Shown here: one piece after another, positions 57,057-64,000 of the stretch
How positions within the stretch are numbered: the stretch's first letter is position 1
Layout of the letters: every line of letters begins with the position of its first letter
NCBI GenBank assembly: GCA_025355105.1
Contig: JANYAE010000115.1
Location: 52,004-116,003 of the forward strand
Source: Pseudomonadota bacterium
Lineage (GTDB): Bacteria > Pseudomonadota > Gammaproteobacteria > Steroidobacterales > Steroidobacteraceae
Direction of reading: 5' to 3'
Length of the DNA stretch: 64,000 bases
The notes under the pieces: model-generated
What the model was told of the DNA's origin: nothing
Databases searched by the model: none
Seen by the model: the letters and a program-made list of their open reading frames with translations, nothing else
Program-made: the position numbers and the translations under genes

Positions 57057-59129
57057 ATGGCCGCCGACCCCCTCGCAGCGCTGAACCCGGAGCAGTACGA
57101 CGCCGCGTCGTTCGGTCGCGCCGATCCCGCCGGACGCTTCGTCGCCGGGCCGCTGCTGGTGATCGCCGGTGCCGGTACCGGCAAGACCAACACGCTCGCC
57201 CACCGGGTCGCGCACCTCGTGACACAAGGCGTCGATCCTGCCCGGCTGCTGCTGCTGACGTTCACGCGCCGCGCCGCCGAGGAGATGACCCGGCGCGCGG
57301 AACGCATCGTCGCGGCGACCGGCGCCGGCGCCGGCCGCAGCCGCGCGGTGCGGCTGCCATGGGCCGGCACCTTCCACTCGATCGGCAACCGGCTGCTGCG
57401 GCACCACGCCGCGGAGGTCGGCCTGGACCCCGCATTCAGCGTGCTCGACCGCGGCGACAGTGCCGACCTGCTGGATGTGGTCCGGCACGAACTCGGTCTG
57501 TCGGCACGCGACAAGCGCTTTCCGCGCAAGGACACCTGTCTCGCGATCTACTCGCACCGCGTCAACACGCTCAAGCCGCTGGCGACGACGCTCGCCGAGC
57601 ACTGGCCCTGGTGTGCCGAGTTCGAGCCGGACCTGACGCGGCTGTTCCGCGCCTACGTCGAGCGCAAGCAGGCGCAGCAAGTGCTCGACTACGACGACCT
57701 GCTGCTCTACTGGCACGGGCTGGTCAGCGAGCCGGCGCTGGCCGCGCGCGTCGGCGCGCTGTTCGACCACGTCCTGGTCGACGAGTACCAGGACACGAAT
57801 CGCCTGCAGGCGGAGATCCTGCGGGCGCTGAAGCCCGACGGCGCCGGGCTCGCGGTGGTCGGCGACGACGCACAGTCGATCTACTCGTTCCGCGCCGCGA
57901 CGGTCGACAACATCCTCGATTTCCCCGCGCAGTTCGTGCCGCCGGCGCGCGTGGTCACGCTGACCGAGAATTACCGCTCGACGCAGCCGATCCTGGACGC
58001 CGCCAACGCTTTGATCGGCGAGGCGACGCGCCGGCATCGCAAGGAGCTGCATGCGCGACGCGGGCCGGGCGCGCGACCGCGGCTGGTCACGGTCGCCGAC
58101 GATCGCGGCCAGGCGGACTACGTGATCGCGGAGGTGCTGCGCGCGCGCGAGGCCGGTGTCGCCTTGCGGCGCCAGGCGGTGCTGTTCCGCTCGAGCCACC
58201 ACAGCGACTTCCTCGAGGTCGAGCTCACGCGTCACAACATCCCCTACGTCAAGTACGGCGGGCTCAAGTTCCTCGAGGCCGCGCACGTCAAGGATCTGCT
58301 GGCGGTGCTGCGCTGGGCCGAGAACCCGCGCAACCGCATCGCCGCATTCCGCGCGCTGCAGCTGCTGCCCGGCATGGGGCCGGCGCACAGTGACCGCTGC
58401 CTGGCCGAGCTCGCCCGCGCCGGCGGCGCGCTGACCGCGCTCGGCCGCTTCGAGCCGCCGCCGGCGGCGCGCGCCGACTGGCCCGCGCTCGTCGAGCTCG
58501 TGCTGTCGCTCGCCACGCCGAGCGCGGCCTGGCCCGGCCAGGCCGAGCGGGTCCGCGACTGGTACCGGCCGCACCTCGAGCGTCAGTACGACGCCGCCGC
58601 GGTGCGCGCCGGCGACCTCGAGCAGCTGGTGCGGATCGCCGGCGGCTACGCGACGCGCGAGCGCTTCCTCACCGAGCTCGCGCTCGATCCGCCGCAGGCG
58701 AGCGGCGACCTGTCGGGACCGCCGCTGCTCGACGAGGACTACCTGGTGCTGTCGACCGTGCATTCGGCCAAGGGCCAGGAGTGGCAGTCGGTCTACCTGC
58801 TCAACGTCAACGACGGCAATTTCCCGTCCGAGTTCGCGGCCGGCGAGCCGGAGCTGCTCGAGGAGGAGCGGCGTCTGCTCTACGTCGCGATGACCCGCGC
58901 CCGCGATGCGCTGCACCTCGTCACGCCGCTCAAGTACTACGTCACGCAGCAGTCCCGCTACGGCGATGCGCACGTCTACGGTGCCCGCAGCCGCTTTCTG
59001 ACCGAGCGCGTGCTGGCGACGCTCGAGCCGCTGGCGGCGCTGGCGCCGACGGTCGCCGTGCGCGGCGGCGCCGACCCGGGCACGGCGCGGATCGACGTCG
59101 GCGCGCGGCTCCGGGCGCTGTGGGACTGA
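57057..59129 (+). CDS. UvrD/Rep-type superfamily 1 DNA helicase
   Basis: The 690-residue SF1A helicase has NPEQYDAAS (Q motif), Walker A GAGTGKT (38-44), LLLTFTRRAAEEMTRRA (Ia), DHVLVDEYQDTNRLQ (II), GDDAQSIYSFRAATVDNIL (III), VVTLTENYRSTQPIL (IV), STVHSAKGQEWQSVYLL (V) and LLYVAMTRARDALHL (VI). A full motif set suggests an active 3'-5' helicase in replication or repair. The frame before 57057 is a shadow; the start codon lies 7 nt after GATAAT. It is a bit shorter than E. coli UvrD (720). Confidence 0.92.
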   Translation: MAADPLAALNPEQYDAASFGRADPAGRFVAGPLLVIAGAGTGKTNTLAHRVAHLVTQGVDPARLLLLTFTRRAAEEMTRRAERIVAATGAGAGRSRAVRLPWAGTFHSIGNRLLRHHAAEVGLDPAFSVLDRGDSADLLDVVRHELGLSARDKRFPRKDTCLAIYSHRVNTLKPLATTLAEHWPWCAEFEPDLTRLFRAYVERKQAQQVLDYDDLLLYWHGLVSEPALAARVGALFDHVLVDEYQDTNRLQAEILRALKPDGAGLAVVGDDAQSIYSFRAATVDNILDFPAQFVPPARVVTLTENYRSTQPILDAANALIGEATRRHRKELHARRGPGARPRLVTVADDRGQADYVIAEVLRAREAGVALRRQAVLFRSSHHSDFLEVELTRHNIPYVKYGGLKFLEAAHVKDLLAVLRWAENPRNRIAAFRALQLLPGMGPAHSDRCLAELARAGGALTALGRFEPPPAARADWPALVELVLSLATPSAAWPGQAERVRDWYRPHLERQYDAAAVRAGDLEQLVRIAGGYATRERFLTELALDPPQASGDLSGPPLLDEDYLVLSTVHSAKGQEWQSVYLLNVNDGNFPSEFAAGEPELLEEERRLLYVAMTRARDALHLVTPLKYYVTQQSRYGDAHVYGARSRFLTERVLATLEPLAALAPTVAVRGGADPGTARIDVGARLRALWD

Positions 59130-59181
59130 GCCGCGCGCGGCGTGCTAGGGTGTGCGCCGGCCTGCGGCGGGGACAGCGACG

Positions 59182-61095
59182 ATGGCGCGAGACGAGGCGA
59201 ACGACGGCGACCGCACGACGGCTCTGACGCGGCGCGAGTTCGTGCAGGGCGTGGCGGGCGCTGGCGCCGCGCTGGCGCCGCTCGCGCTCGGCGCCTGCAG
59301 CGGCGCGGACGCCGGCGCGCCGGTCGCGCCGCAGGATCTGCCCGGCTACTACCCGCCGCTCAAGACCGGCCTGAGGGGCTCGCATCCGGGCGCCTTCGAG
59401 GTCGCGCACGCGCTTCGCGACGGGGTGGCGCAGCCGACGGCGCATTCGACCGGCGAGGTCTACGACCTCGTAGTCGTCGGCGCTGGCATCAGCGGACTCA
59501 CGGCCGCGTTCCTCTACCGCGAGCGCAACCCCGACGCCCGCGTGCTGGTGCTCGACAACCATGACGACTTCGGCGGTCACGCCAAGCGCAACGAATTCTG
59601 GCTCGATGGCGAGCTGCAGCTGATGAACGGCGGCACCTACAGCATCGAGAGCCCGCGGCCCTACAGCGCGCAGGCCGACGGGCTGCTGCGGCGGCTCGGC
59701 ATCAACAGCGCGGAGCTCGTGACGCGCATCCAGGACCCCGGCTTCTATGCCTCGCAGGGCCTGTTCACCGGCGTGTTCCTCGACCGCGAGACCTTCGGCG
59801 CCGACCATCTGCTGCGTCGCGATCCCCACGAGCCCTGGTCGCGCACGCTCGCCGGCGCGCCGCTGTCGGCGCGCGCTCGAGACGAGATCGCGCGCCTCGA
59901 GGAGGCGCCAGCGGACTATCTGGCGGGGCTCAGCACCGAGGCCAAGCTCGCGCGGCTCGCGCCGCTCAGCTACCGGGCCTTTCTCGCCGAGCTGGTGCGC
60001 GTTGAGCCGGCGGTGGCTGCGTTCTACCAGCAGCGCACGCACGGCGAGTGGGGCGTCGGCATCGAGGCGGTGTCGGCGCTCGAGGCGTGGGCCACGGGCC
60101 TCCCCGGGCGCGACGGCCTCAAGTTGCCGCCGGGCGCGACGCCGGGCATGGGCCCGACCGCGGCCGGCTATGCCGACACCGGCGGCTCGCTGGACGTGTA
60201 CCTGCCGGACGGCGGCGCGACGATCGCGCGCGCGCTGGTGCGTGCGCTCGTCCCCGCGGCGCTGCCGGCGACCACGATCGACGACCTCGTCACGACCCGC
60301 GCCGACTATGCGGCGCTCGACCGGCCGGGCGCGGCGGCTCGCATCCGCCTCAGTGCCACCGTGACTCGGGTCGCGAATCTCGGCGGCGGCGATCAGGGCG
60401 TGCGCGTCGACTACGTCCGCGCCGGGCACGGCCACACCGTGCTCGGCCGGCACTGCGTGCTCGCCTGCTGGAATGCGGTCATCCCGCACCTCTGCCCCGA
60501 GCTTCCCGCCGAGCAGAAGGCGGCGCTGCATGAACTTGTGAAGACGCCGCTCGTGTACGCGAGCGTCGCGATCCGCAACTGGCAGCCGCTCGCGCGGCTC
60601 GGCGTCGCGCAGATCCACGCGCCCGGCGGTTACTTCAGCGACGTCTATCTCAACGAGTGCGTGTCGATCGGCCGGTACGCGACGCCGCGCTCGCCTGAGC
60701 GCCCGACGCTGCTGCGGCTGACGCGCACGCCGTGCTCGCCGGGCTTGCCCGAGCACGACCAGAACCGGATCGGCCGCGCCGACATCCTCGCCACCTCGCT
60801 CGAACGCTTCGAGCACGAGATCCGCTCGCAGCTCGGGCGCATGCTGGGCGCCGGCGGCTTCGACGCCGGGCGCGACATCCTGGCGATGACCGTCAACCGC
60901 TGGCCGCACGGCTACGCGCCGGAGTTCAATCCGCTGTTCGAGGCGCGGCTGCCGGAGGCGCAGCGGCCGCACGTGCGCGGTCGGGCGCGCCGCGGCGCGA
61001 TCACGATCGCCAACTCGGATGCCGCCAGCTTCGCGTTCATGGACGCCGCGATCGAGCAGGCGCAGCGCGCGGTCGGCGAGCTGCTCGGCGGCTGA
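59182..61095 (+). CDS. FAD/NAD(P)-binding oxidoreductase, spermidine dehydrogenase-like
   Basis: The 637-residue protein has an N-terminal twin-arginine signal (T16-R-R-E-F20) with a hydrophobic stretch and lipobox-like LGAC (36-39). It is probably exported folded and perhaps lipid-anchored. A Rossmann FAD site DLVVVGAGISGLTAAFLYRE is followed by LDNHDDFGGHAKRNEFWLDG. This pair resembles periplasmic spermidine dehydrogenases (SpdH). The substrate could be a polyamine or other amine (inference). A GGCGGGG site precedes ATG 59182. It is followed 36 bp later by an exported amidohydrolase. Confidence 0.82.
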   Translation: MARDEANDGDRTTALTRREFVQGVAGAGAALAPLALGACSGADAGAPVAPQDLPGYYPPLKTGLRGSHPGAFEVAHALRDGVAQPTAHSTGEVYDLVVVGAGISGLTAAFLYRERNPDARVLVLDNHDDFGGHAKRNEFWLDGELQLMNGGTYSIESPRPYSAQADGLLRRLGINSAELVTRIQDPGFYASQGLFTGVFLDRETFGADHLLRRDPHEPWSRTLAGAPLSARARDEIARLEEAPADYLAGLSTEAKLARLAPLSYRAFLAELVRVEPAVAAFYQQRTHGEWGVGIEAVSALEAWATGLPGRDGLKLPPGATPGMGPTAAGYADTGGSLDVYLPDGGATIARALVRALVPAALPATTIDDLVTTRADYAALDRPGAAARIRLSATVTRVANLGGGDQGVRVDYVRAGHGHTVLGRHCVLACWNAVIPHLCPELPAEQKAALHELVKTPLVYASVAIRNWQPLARLGVAQIHAPGGYFSDVYLNECVSIGRYATPRSPERPTLLRLTRTPCSPGLPEHDQNRIGRADILATSLERFEHEIRSQLGRMLGAGGFDAGRDILAMTVNRWPHGYAPEFNPLFEARLPEAQRPHVRGRARRGAITIANSDAASFAFMDAAIEQAQRAVGELLGG

Positions 61096-61131
61096 GCCGG
61101 CCACTACCACGGCTTTCACACGGGGATTCCC

Positions 61132-62895
61132 ATGCAGCGACCGGCACGACTCGCCAGCCTCCTGGTTCTCAGCGCAGCGTCGGCGCTGCCGTGCGCGGCC
61201 GCGCCGGCGAGCGCCGACCTCGTGATGCTGCACGGCCACCTGCTCACGGTCGACGCGCGCGACTCGGTGGCCGAGGCGCTCGCGGTCAAGGACGGTCGCA
61301 TCGTCAGGGTCGGCACCGACCGCGAGGTGCGCACGCTGGTCGGCCGCGGCACGACCGTCATCGACCTGCACGGTCGGACGGCCACTCCCGGGCTCATCGA
61401 CACGCACGCGCACCTCCTCGAAAGCGGGCTCGGTGCGGTCTATTCGGTGCAGCTCAGCGACGCGCGCAGCGTCGCCGACATCGTGCGGCTGGTCGCGCAG
61501 CGGGCGAAGACCCTGAAGCCCGGCGAGTGGCTGCTGGGCGAGGGCTGGGATGAGGGCAAGCTCGCGGAGCTGCGCTATGTCACGGCACTAGACCTCGACG
61601 CTGCCAGCCCGTCGAACCCGGTCTGGCTCACCCACACGAGCGGCCACTACGGGGTCGCCAACAGCCTGGCGCTCAAGCTCGCCGGCGTCACCGCGGCGAC
61701 CCAGCCGCCGCCGGCCGGCACGATCGACCGCGACGCCGCGGGCAACCTGACCGGAGTCCTCAAGGAGTCCGCCCAGGAGTTCGCGACCCGGCTGATCCCG
61801 CCGTGGAGCGCCGCGCAGCGGCGTGCCGGGATCATCGCCAGCCTCGAGCTGATGCACCGCGAGGGCATGACGGCCGTCAAGGACCCGAACATCGACGCCG
61901 ACGACTGGGATGCGTACGCGAGCCTCGGCCGCGAGGGAGGCCTCAGCGCCCACATCTGCGTGCTGTGGCACGTCGCGCCGACGCTGGCCGCGGCCCAGCA
62001 GGTCGCCGCCCGCCTCGCGACGCTGCCGAAGCCGCCGGCGACGACGGCAGGCGGCAACCTGACGTCGTGCGGTGTGAAGATCTTCATGGACGGTAGCGGC
62101 GGCGCGCCGACCGCGTGGGTGTACGACGAGTGGCACAAGAAGAGTGTTGGTATCGACAGCGGCAATCGCGGCTACCCGGCGCTCGATCCTGAGCTCTACC
62201 GCGAGCAGGTGCGGCTGTTCCACGGCGCCGGCATCCACATCGGCACGCACGCGATCGGCGACCGGGCGATCGATTGGGTCGTCGACACCTACGCCGAGGT
62301 GCTCGCGGCGCAGCCGACGCAGGGCCTGCGGCACAGCATCATCCACGCCAACATCCCGACCGACCGCGCGATCGGCGTGATGGCGCGGCTGCAGCACGAC
62401 TACGACGCGGCCTACCCGGAGTCACAGGCGCCGTTCACGTGGTGGATCGGCGATCTCTACGCCGGGACCTTCGGGCCTGAGCGTGCCCTGCGGCTCAACC
62501 CGTTCCACACTTACATCGAGCGCGGCGTGCACTGGGGCGGCGGCTCCGACTACAGCGTGACGCCGCTGCCGGCACGCTACGGGCTGTGGTCGTCGGTCGC
62601 GCGCGAGCCGCTGCTCGGCACCTACGGCCGCCAGCCCTTCGGCAGCCAGGAGTCGGTGGACGTGCGCACCGCGCTCAAGTCGTACACCGTCTGGGCCGCG
62701 CGGCAGCTGTTCATCGACGCCGAGGCAGGCTCACTCGAGGTCGGCAAGAGCGCCGACGTGGCAGTTTGGGACCGAGACCTGATCGCGGTGCCGACGGCGC
62801 AGCTCAAGGACCTGCACTGCGAGCTGACGCTGTTTCGCGGCAAGCTCGTGCACCGCGCCGCGGGCTCGCCGGTGGCGATCCGCACCGGGCGCTGA
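61132..62895 (+). CDS. Exported amidohydrolase (YtcJ-like)
   Basis: The 587-residue protein has a signal peptide (ASLLVLSAASALPCAAAPAS) and an Amidohydrolase_3 domain. Metal-binding H92-A-H94 in GLIDTHAHLLESGL, then GVKIFMDGSGGAPTAWV, HIGTHAIGDRAIDWVVDTYA and VHWGGGSDYSVTPLPARYG. The family hydrolyses amides or cyclic compounds; substrate unknown. Its location behind the SpdH-like gene suggests a common catabolic job in the periplasm (inference). Confidence 0.9.
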   Translation: MQRPARLASLLVLSAASALPCAAAPASADLVMLHGHLLTVDARDSVAEALAVKDGRIVRVGTDREVRTLVGRGTTVIDLHGRTATPGLIDTHAHLLESGLGAVYSVQLSDARSVADIVRLVAQRAKTLKPGEWLLGEGWDEGKLAELRYVTALDLDAASPSNPVWLTHTSGHYGVANSLALKLAGVTAATQPPPAGTIDRDAAGNLTGVLKESAQEFATRLIPPWSAAQRRAGIIASLELMHREGMTAVKDPNIDADDWDAYASLGREGGLSAHICVLWHVAPTLAAAQQVAARLATLPKPPATTAGGNLTSCGVKIFMDGSGGAPTAWVYDEWHKKSVGIDSGNRGYPALDPELYREQVRLFHGAGIHIGTHAIGDRAIDWVVDTYAEVLAAQPTQGLRHSIIHANIPTDRAIGVMARLQHDYDAAYPESQAPFTWWIGDLYAGTFGPERALRLNPFHTYIERGVHWGGGSDYSVTPLPARYGLWSSVAREPLLGTYGRQPFGSQESVDVRTALKSYTVWAARQLFIDAEAGSLEVGKSADVAVWDRDLIAVPTAQLKDLHCELTLFRGKLVHRAAGSPVAIRTGR

Positions 62896-62909
62896 CCGGT
62901 CCGTCAGCG
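62890..62909. terminator. Hairpin containing both convergent stop codons
   Basis: CGCTGAC / GTCAGCG with a CGGTCC loop; includes the TGA of the amidohydrolase and of the methyltransferase (TCA on the plus strand). Confidence 0.45.
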
Positions 62910-63815
62910 GGCGACGGGCTTTCTGAATTTCAGCGTGAAGCGGTCGCTCTCGCCGATCGCCGCGTAGCGCTCGCGGTCCTTGTCGCCGAGCCGCCAGGTC
63001 GGCGGCAGCGTCCACACGCCCTGTTCGTAGTCGCGCGTGTCCTTCGGATTGGCGTTGATCTCCGAGGCGCCGACCAGCTCGAAGCCGGCGGCCTTGATCA
63101 GGTTGATGGCGTACTGCTGGTTGACGTAGCCGAGCTTGGCGTGCGTGTCCGGCGGGGCGTTCGGATCGGCGCGATGGTCGATCAGGCCGAGCACGCCGCC
63201 CGGCTTCAGGGCGGTGAACATCGCCTTCAACATCGCCGGCGCGGCCTCGTCGCGCGCCATCCAATTGTGCAGGTTGCGGAAGGTGACGATCAGGTCCACC
63301 GAGTCAGGCGGCACCGGCGCGAGCGCGCCGGGATACTGCAGCGCCGCGACCTCGACCTTGCCGTAGGCGTCGGCGTCGCCGTCGAGCTTCGCCTGGAACG
63401 AGCGGATGCCGTCCTGCACGAACTTGTTGTCGAATTTCGGGTCCCAGCCGGCGGCGATGTAGCGGCCGCGGTCCTTGAGCACTGGCGCGAGCAATTCGGT
63501 GTACCAGCCGCCGGCGCCAGGCCAGATTTCCATGACCGTCATGTCCTGGCGCAGGCCGAAGAACTCGAGCGTTTCGCGCGGGTGGCGGTAAACGTCGCGA
63601 GCGCGGTCCGCGTCGCTGCGGTGGCTGGCGGCCAGCGCGCGCTCGAGCGCTGCGAGCGTCGCCGCGTCGGTCGTCGGCAGCGCGCGGTCGCGCGTCTCGG
63701 CCGCTGCCGTCGCCGGCCGGGTGCCGGGCTTCGGCGCCGCGGCGCAGCCAGTGAACAGCGCCGCGAAGCAGCACAGCAGGCCGAGGCGGGATCCGGCGAT
63801 GGTCTTGCGGCTCAT
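62904..63815 (-). CDS. Predicted exported class I SAM-dependent methyltransferase (COG4798-type), lipoprotein
   Basis: The 303-residue protein has a lipoprotein signal (LLCCFAALFTGCAAAP, lipobox FTGC). A methyltransferase fold follows: MTVMEIWPGAGGWYTELLAP (motif I), VDLIVTFRNLHNWMARDEAA and LKPGGVLGLIDHRADPNAPP. A methyltransferase outside the cytoplasm is odd because S-adenosylmethionine is cytosolic. This family is often exported, and its role is unknown. It ends in a hairpin shared with the amidohydrolase. Confidence 0.85.
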   Translation of the reverse strand: MSRKTIAGSRLGLLCCFAALFTGCAAAPKPGTRPATAAAETRDRALPTTDAATLAALERALAASHRSDADRARDVYRHPRETLEFFGLRQDMTVMEIWPGAGGWYTELLAPVLKDRGRYIAAGWDPKFDNKFVQDGIRSFQAKLDGDADAYGKVEVAALQYPGALAPVPPDSVDLIVTFRNLHNWMARDEAAPAMLKAMFTALKPGGVLGLIDHRADPNAPPDTHAKLGYVNQQYAINLIKAAGFELVGASEINANPKDTRDYEQGVWTLPPTWRLGDKDRERYAAIGESDRFTLKFRKPVAR

Positions 63816-63835
63816 GGTCAGAGGTCCCCGTTAAC

Positions 63836-63858
63836 AAAAACCCCGCCTCGCGGCGGGG
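63836..63858 (-). terminator. Intrinsic terminator of the right-edge gene
   Basis: CCCCGCC / GGCGGGG with a TCGC loop; on the minus strand it is followed by TTTTTG. It lies 33 bp past the stop of the Gly-rich gene and before the methyltransferase. Confidence 0.85.
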
Positions 63859-63890
63859 TCAGTCAGTCGTTGAATGTGCGTCGGCGGAGC

Positions 63891-64000
<110 letters not shown>

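Noticed and set aside
56538..61413. Two long minus-strand frames (811 and 823 codons) antisense to the helicase and SpdH-like genes
   Set aside because: No motif; compositional shadows of genes with complete helicase and FAD motifs.

Overview
The window is very GC-rich and almost fully coding, with frequent ATGA/GTGA start-stop overlaps. Gene content suggests a Gram-negative proteobacterium, most likely a gammaproteobacterium of the Steroidobacterales/Xanthomonadales type: a large TonB-dependent receptor, OmpA with thrombospondin-3 repeats, TPR-fused sulfotransferases, a class III (PhaE/PhaC) PHA synthase with PhaR and phasin, TtcA, and large M14, M32 and S9 peptidases. This placement is an inference from gene families. 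No rRNA, tRNA, IS element, prophage or CRISPR array was recognised.

Layout. (1) 1-15 kb: four TPR-sulfotransferases (1030, 3217, 7471, 12913), two TPR-aspartyl/asparaginyl hydroxylases (left edge and 5623) and a 2OG-Fe(II) oxygenase surround one TonB-dependent receptor (9594-12716). This looks like a protein- or ligand-modification island. (2) 14.6-18.4 kb: OmpA, then a PadR-HAAS-unknown-DUF192 operon. (3) 18.4-28.7 kb: glycogen metabolism (glgP, glgC, malQ, glgA; no glgB seen), with glgA between two paralogous ATP-grasp ligases. (4) 28.7-38.9 kb: an M14 carboxypeptidase gene broken by one in-frame TAA; an overlapping operon (S51-like amidotransferase/peptidase, enterochelin-esterase-like hydrolase, ATP-grasp, second esterase, cupin); and a secreted S9 peptidase. 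Regions 3-4 together pair polysaccharide synthesis, amide-bond ligases and peptidases, and form the strongest candidate for an undescribed pathway. (5) 38.9-42.5 kb: PHA storage (phaR, phaP, phaE, phaC, MaoC) with three TGC-N3-GCA boxes that fit PhaR control. (6) 42.5-50.1 kb: an M32 peptidase, ttcA, a phosphatase/ADP-ribosylglycohydrolase fusion, a metallopeptidase/ATP-grasp pair, apt and a MOSC protein, read in one direction, with an FNR-like box upstream. (7) 50.1-64 kb: ordinary housekeeping and unknown genes (GST, GDPD, HAD, Nudix, UvrD-like helicase, SpdH-like flavoprotein, amidohydrolase, lipoprotein methyltransferase), ending in the Gly-rich tail of a gene that runs off the right edge.

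Regulation. Several genes have a -10-like hexamer only 6-11 nt before the start codon, which suggests common leaderless transcription. Some convergent gene pairs end in hairpins that contain both stop codons. One perfect CRP-type palindrome lies at 54747-54762.
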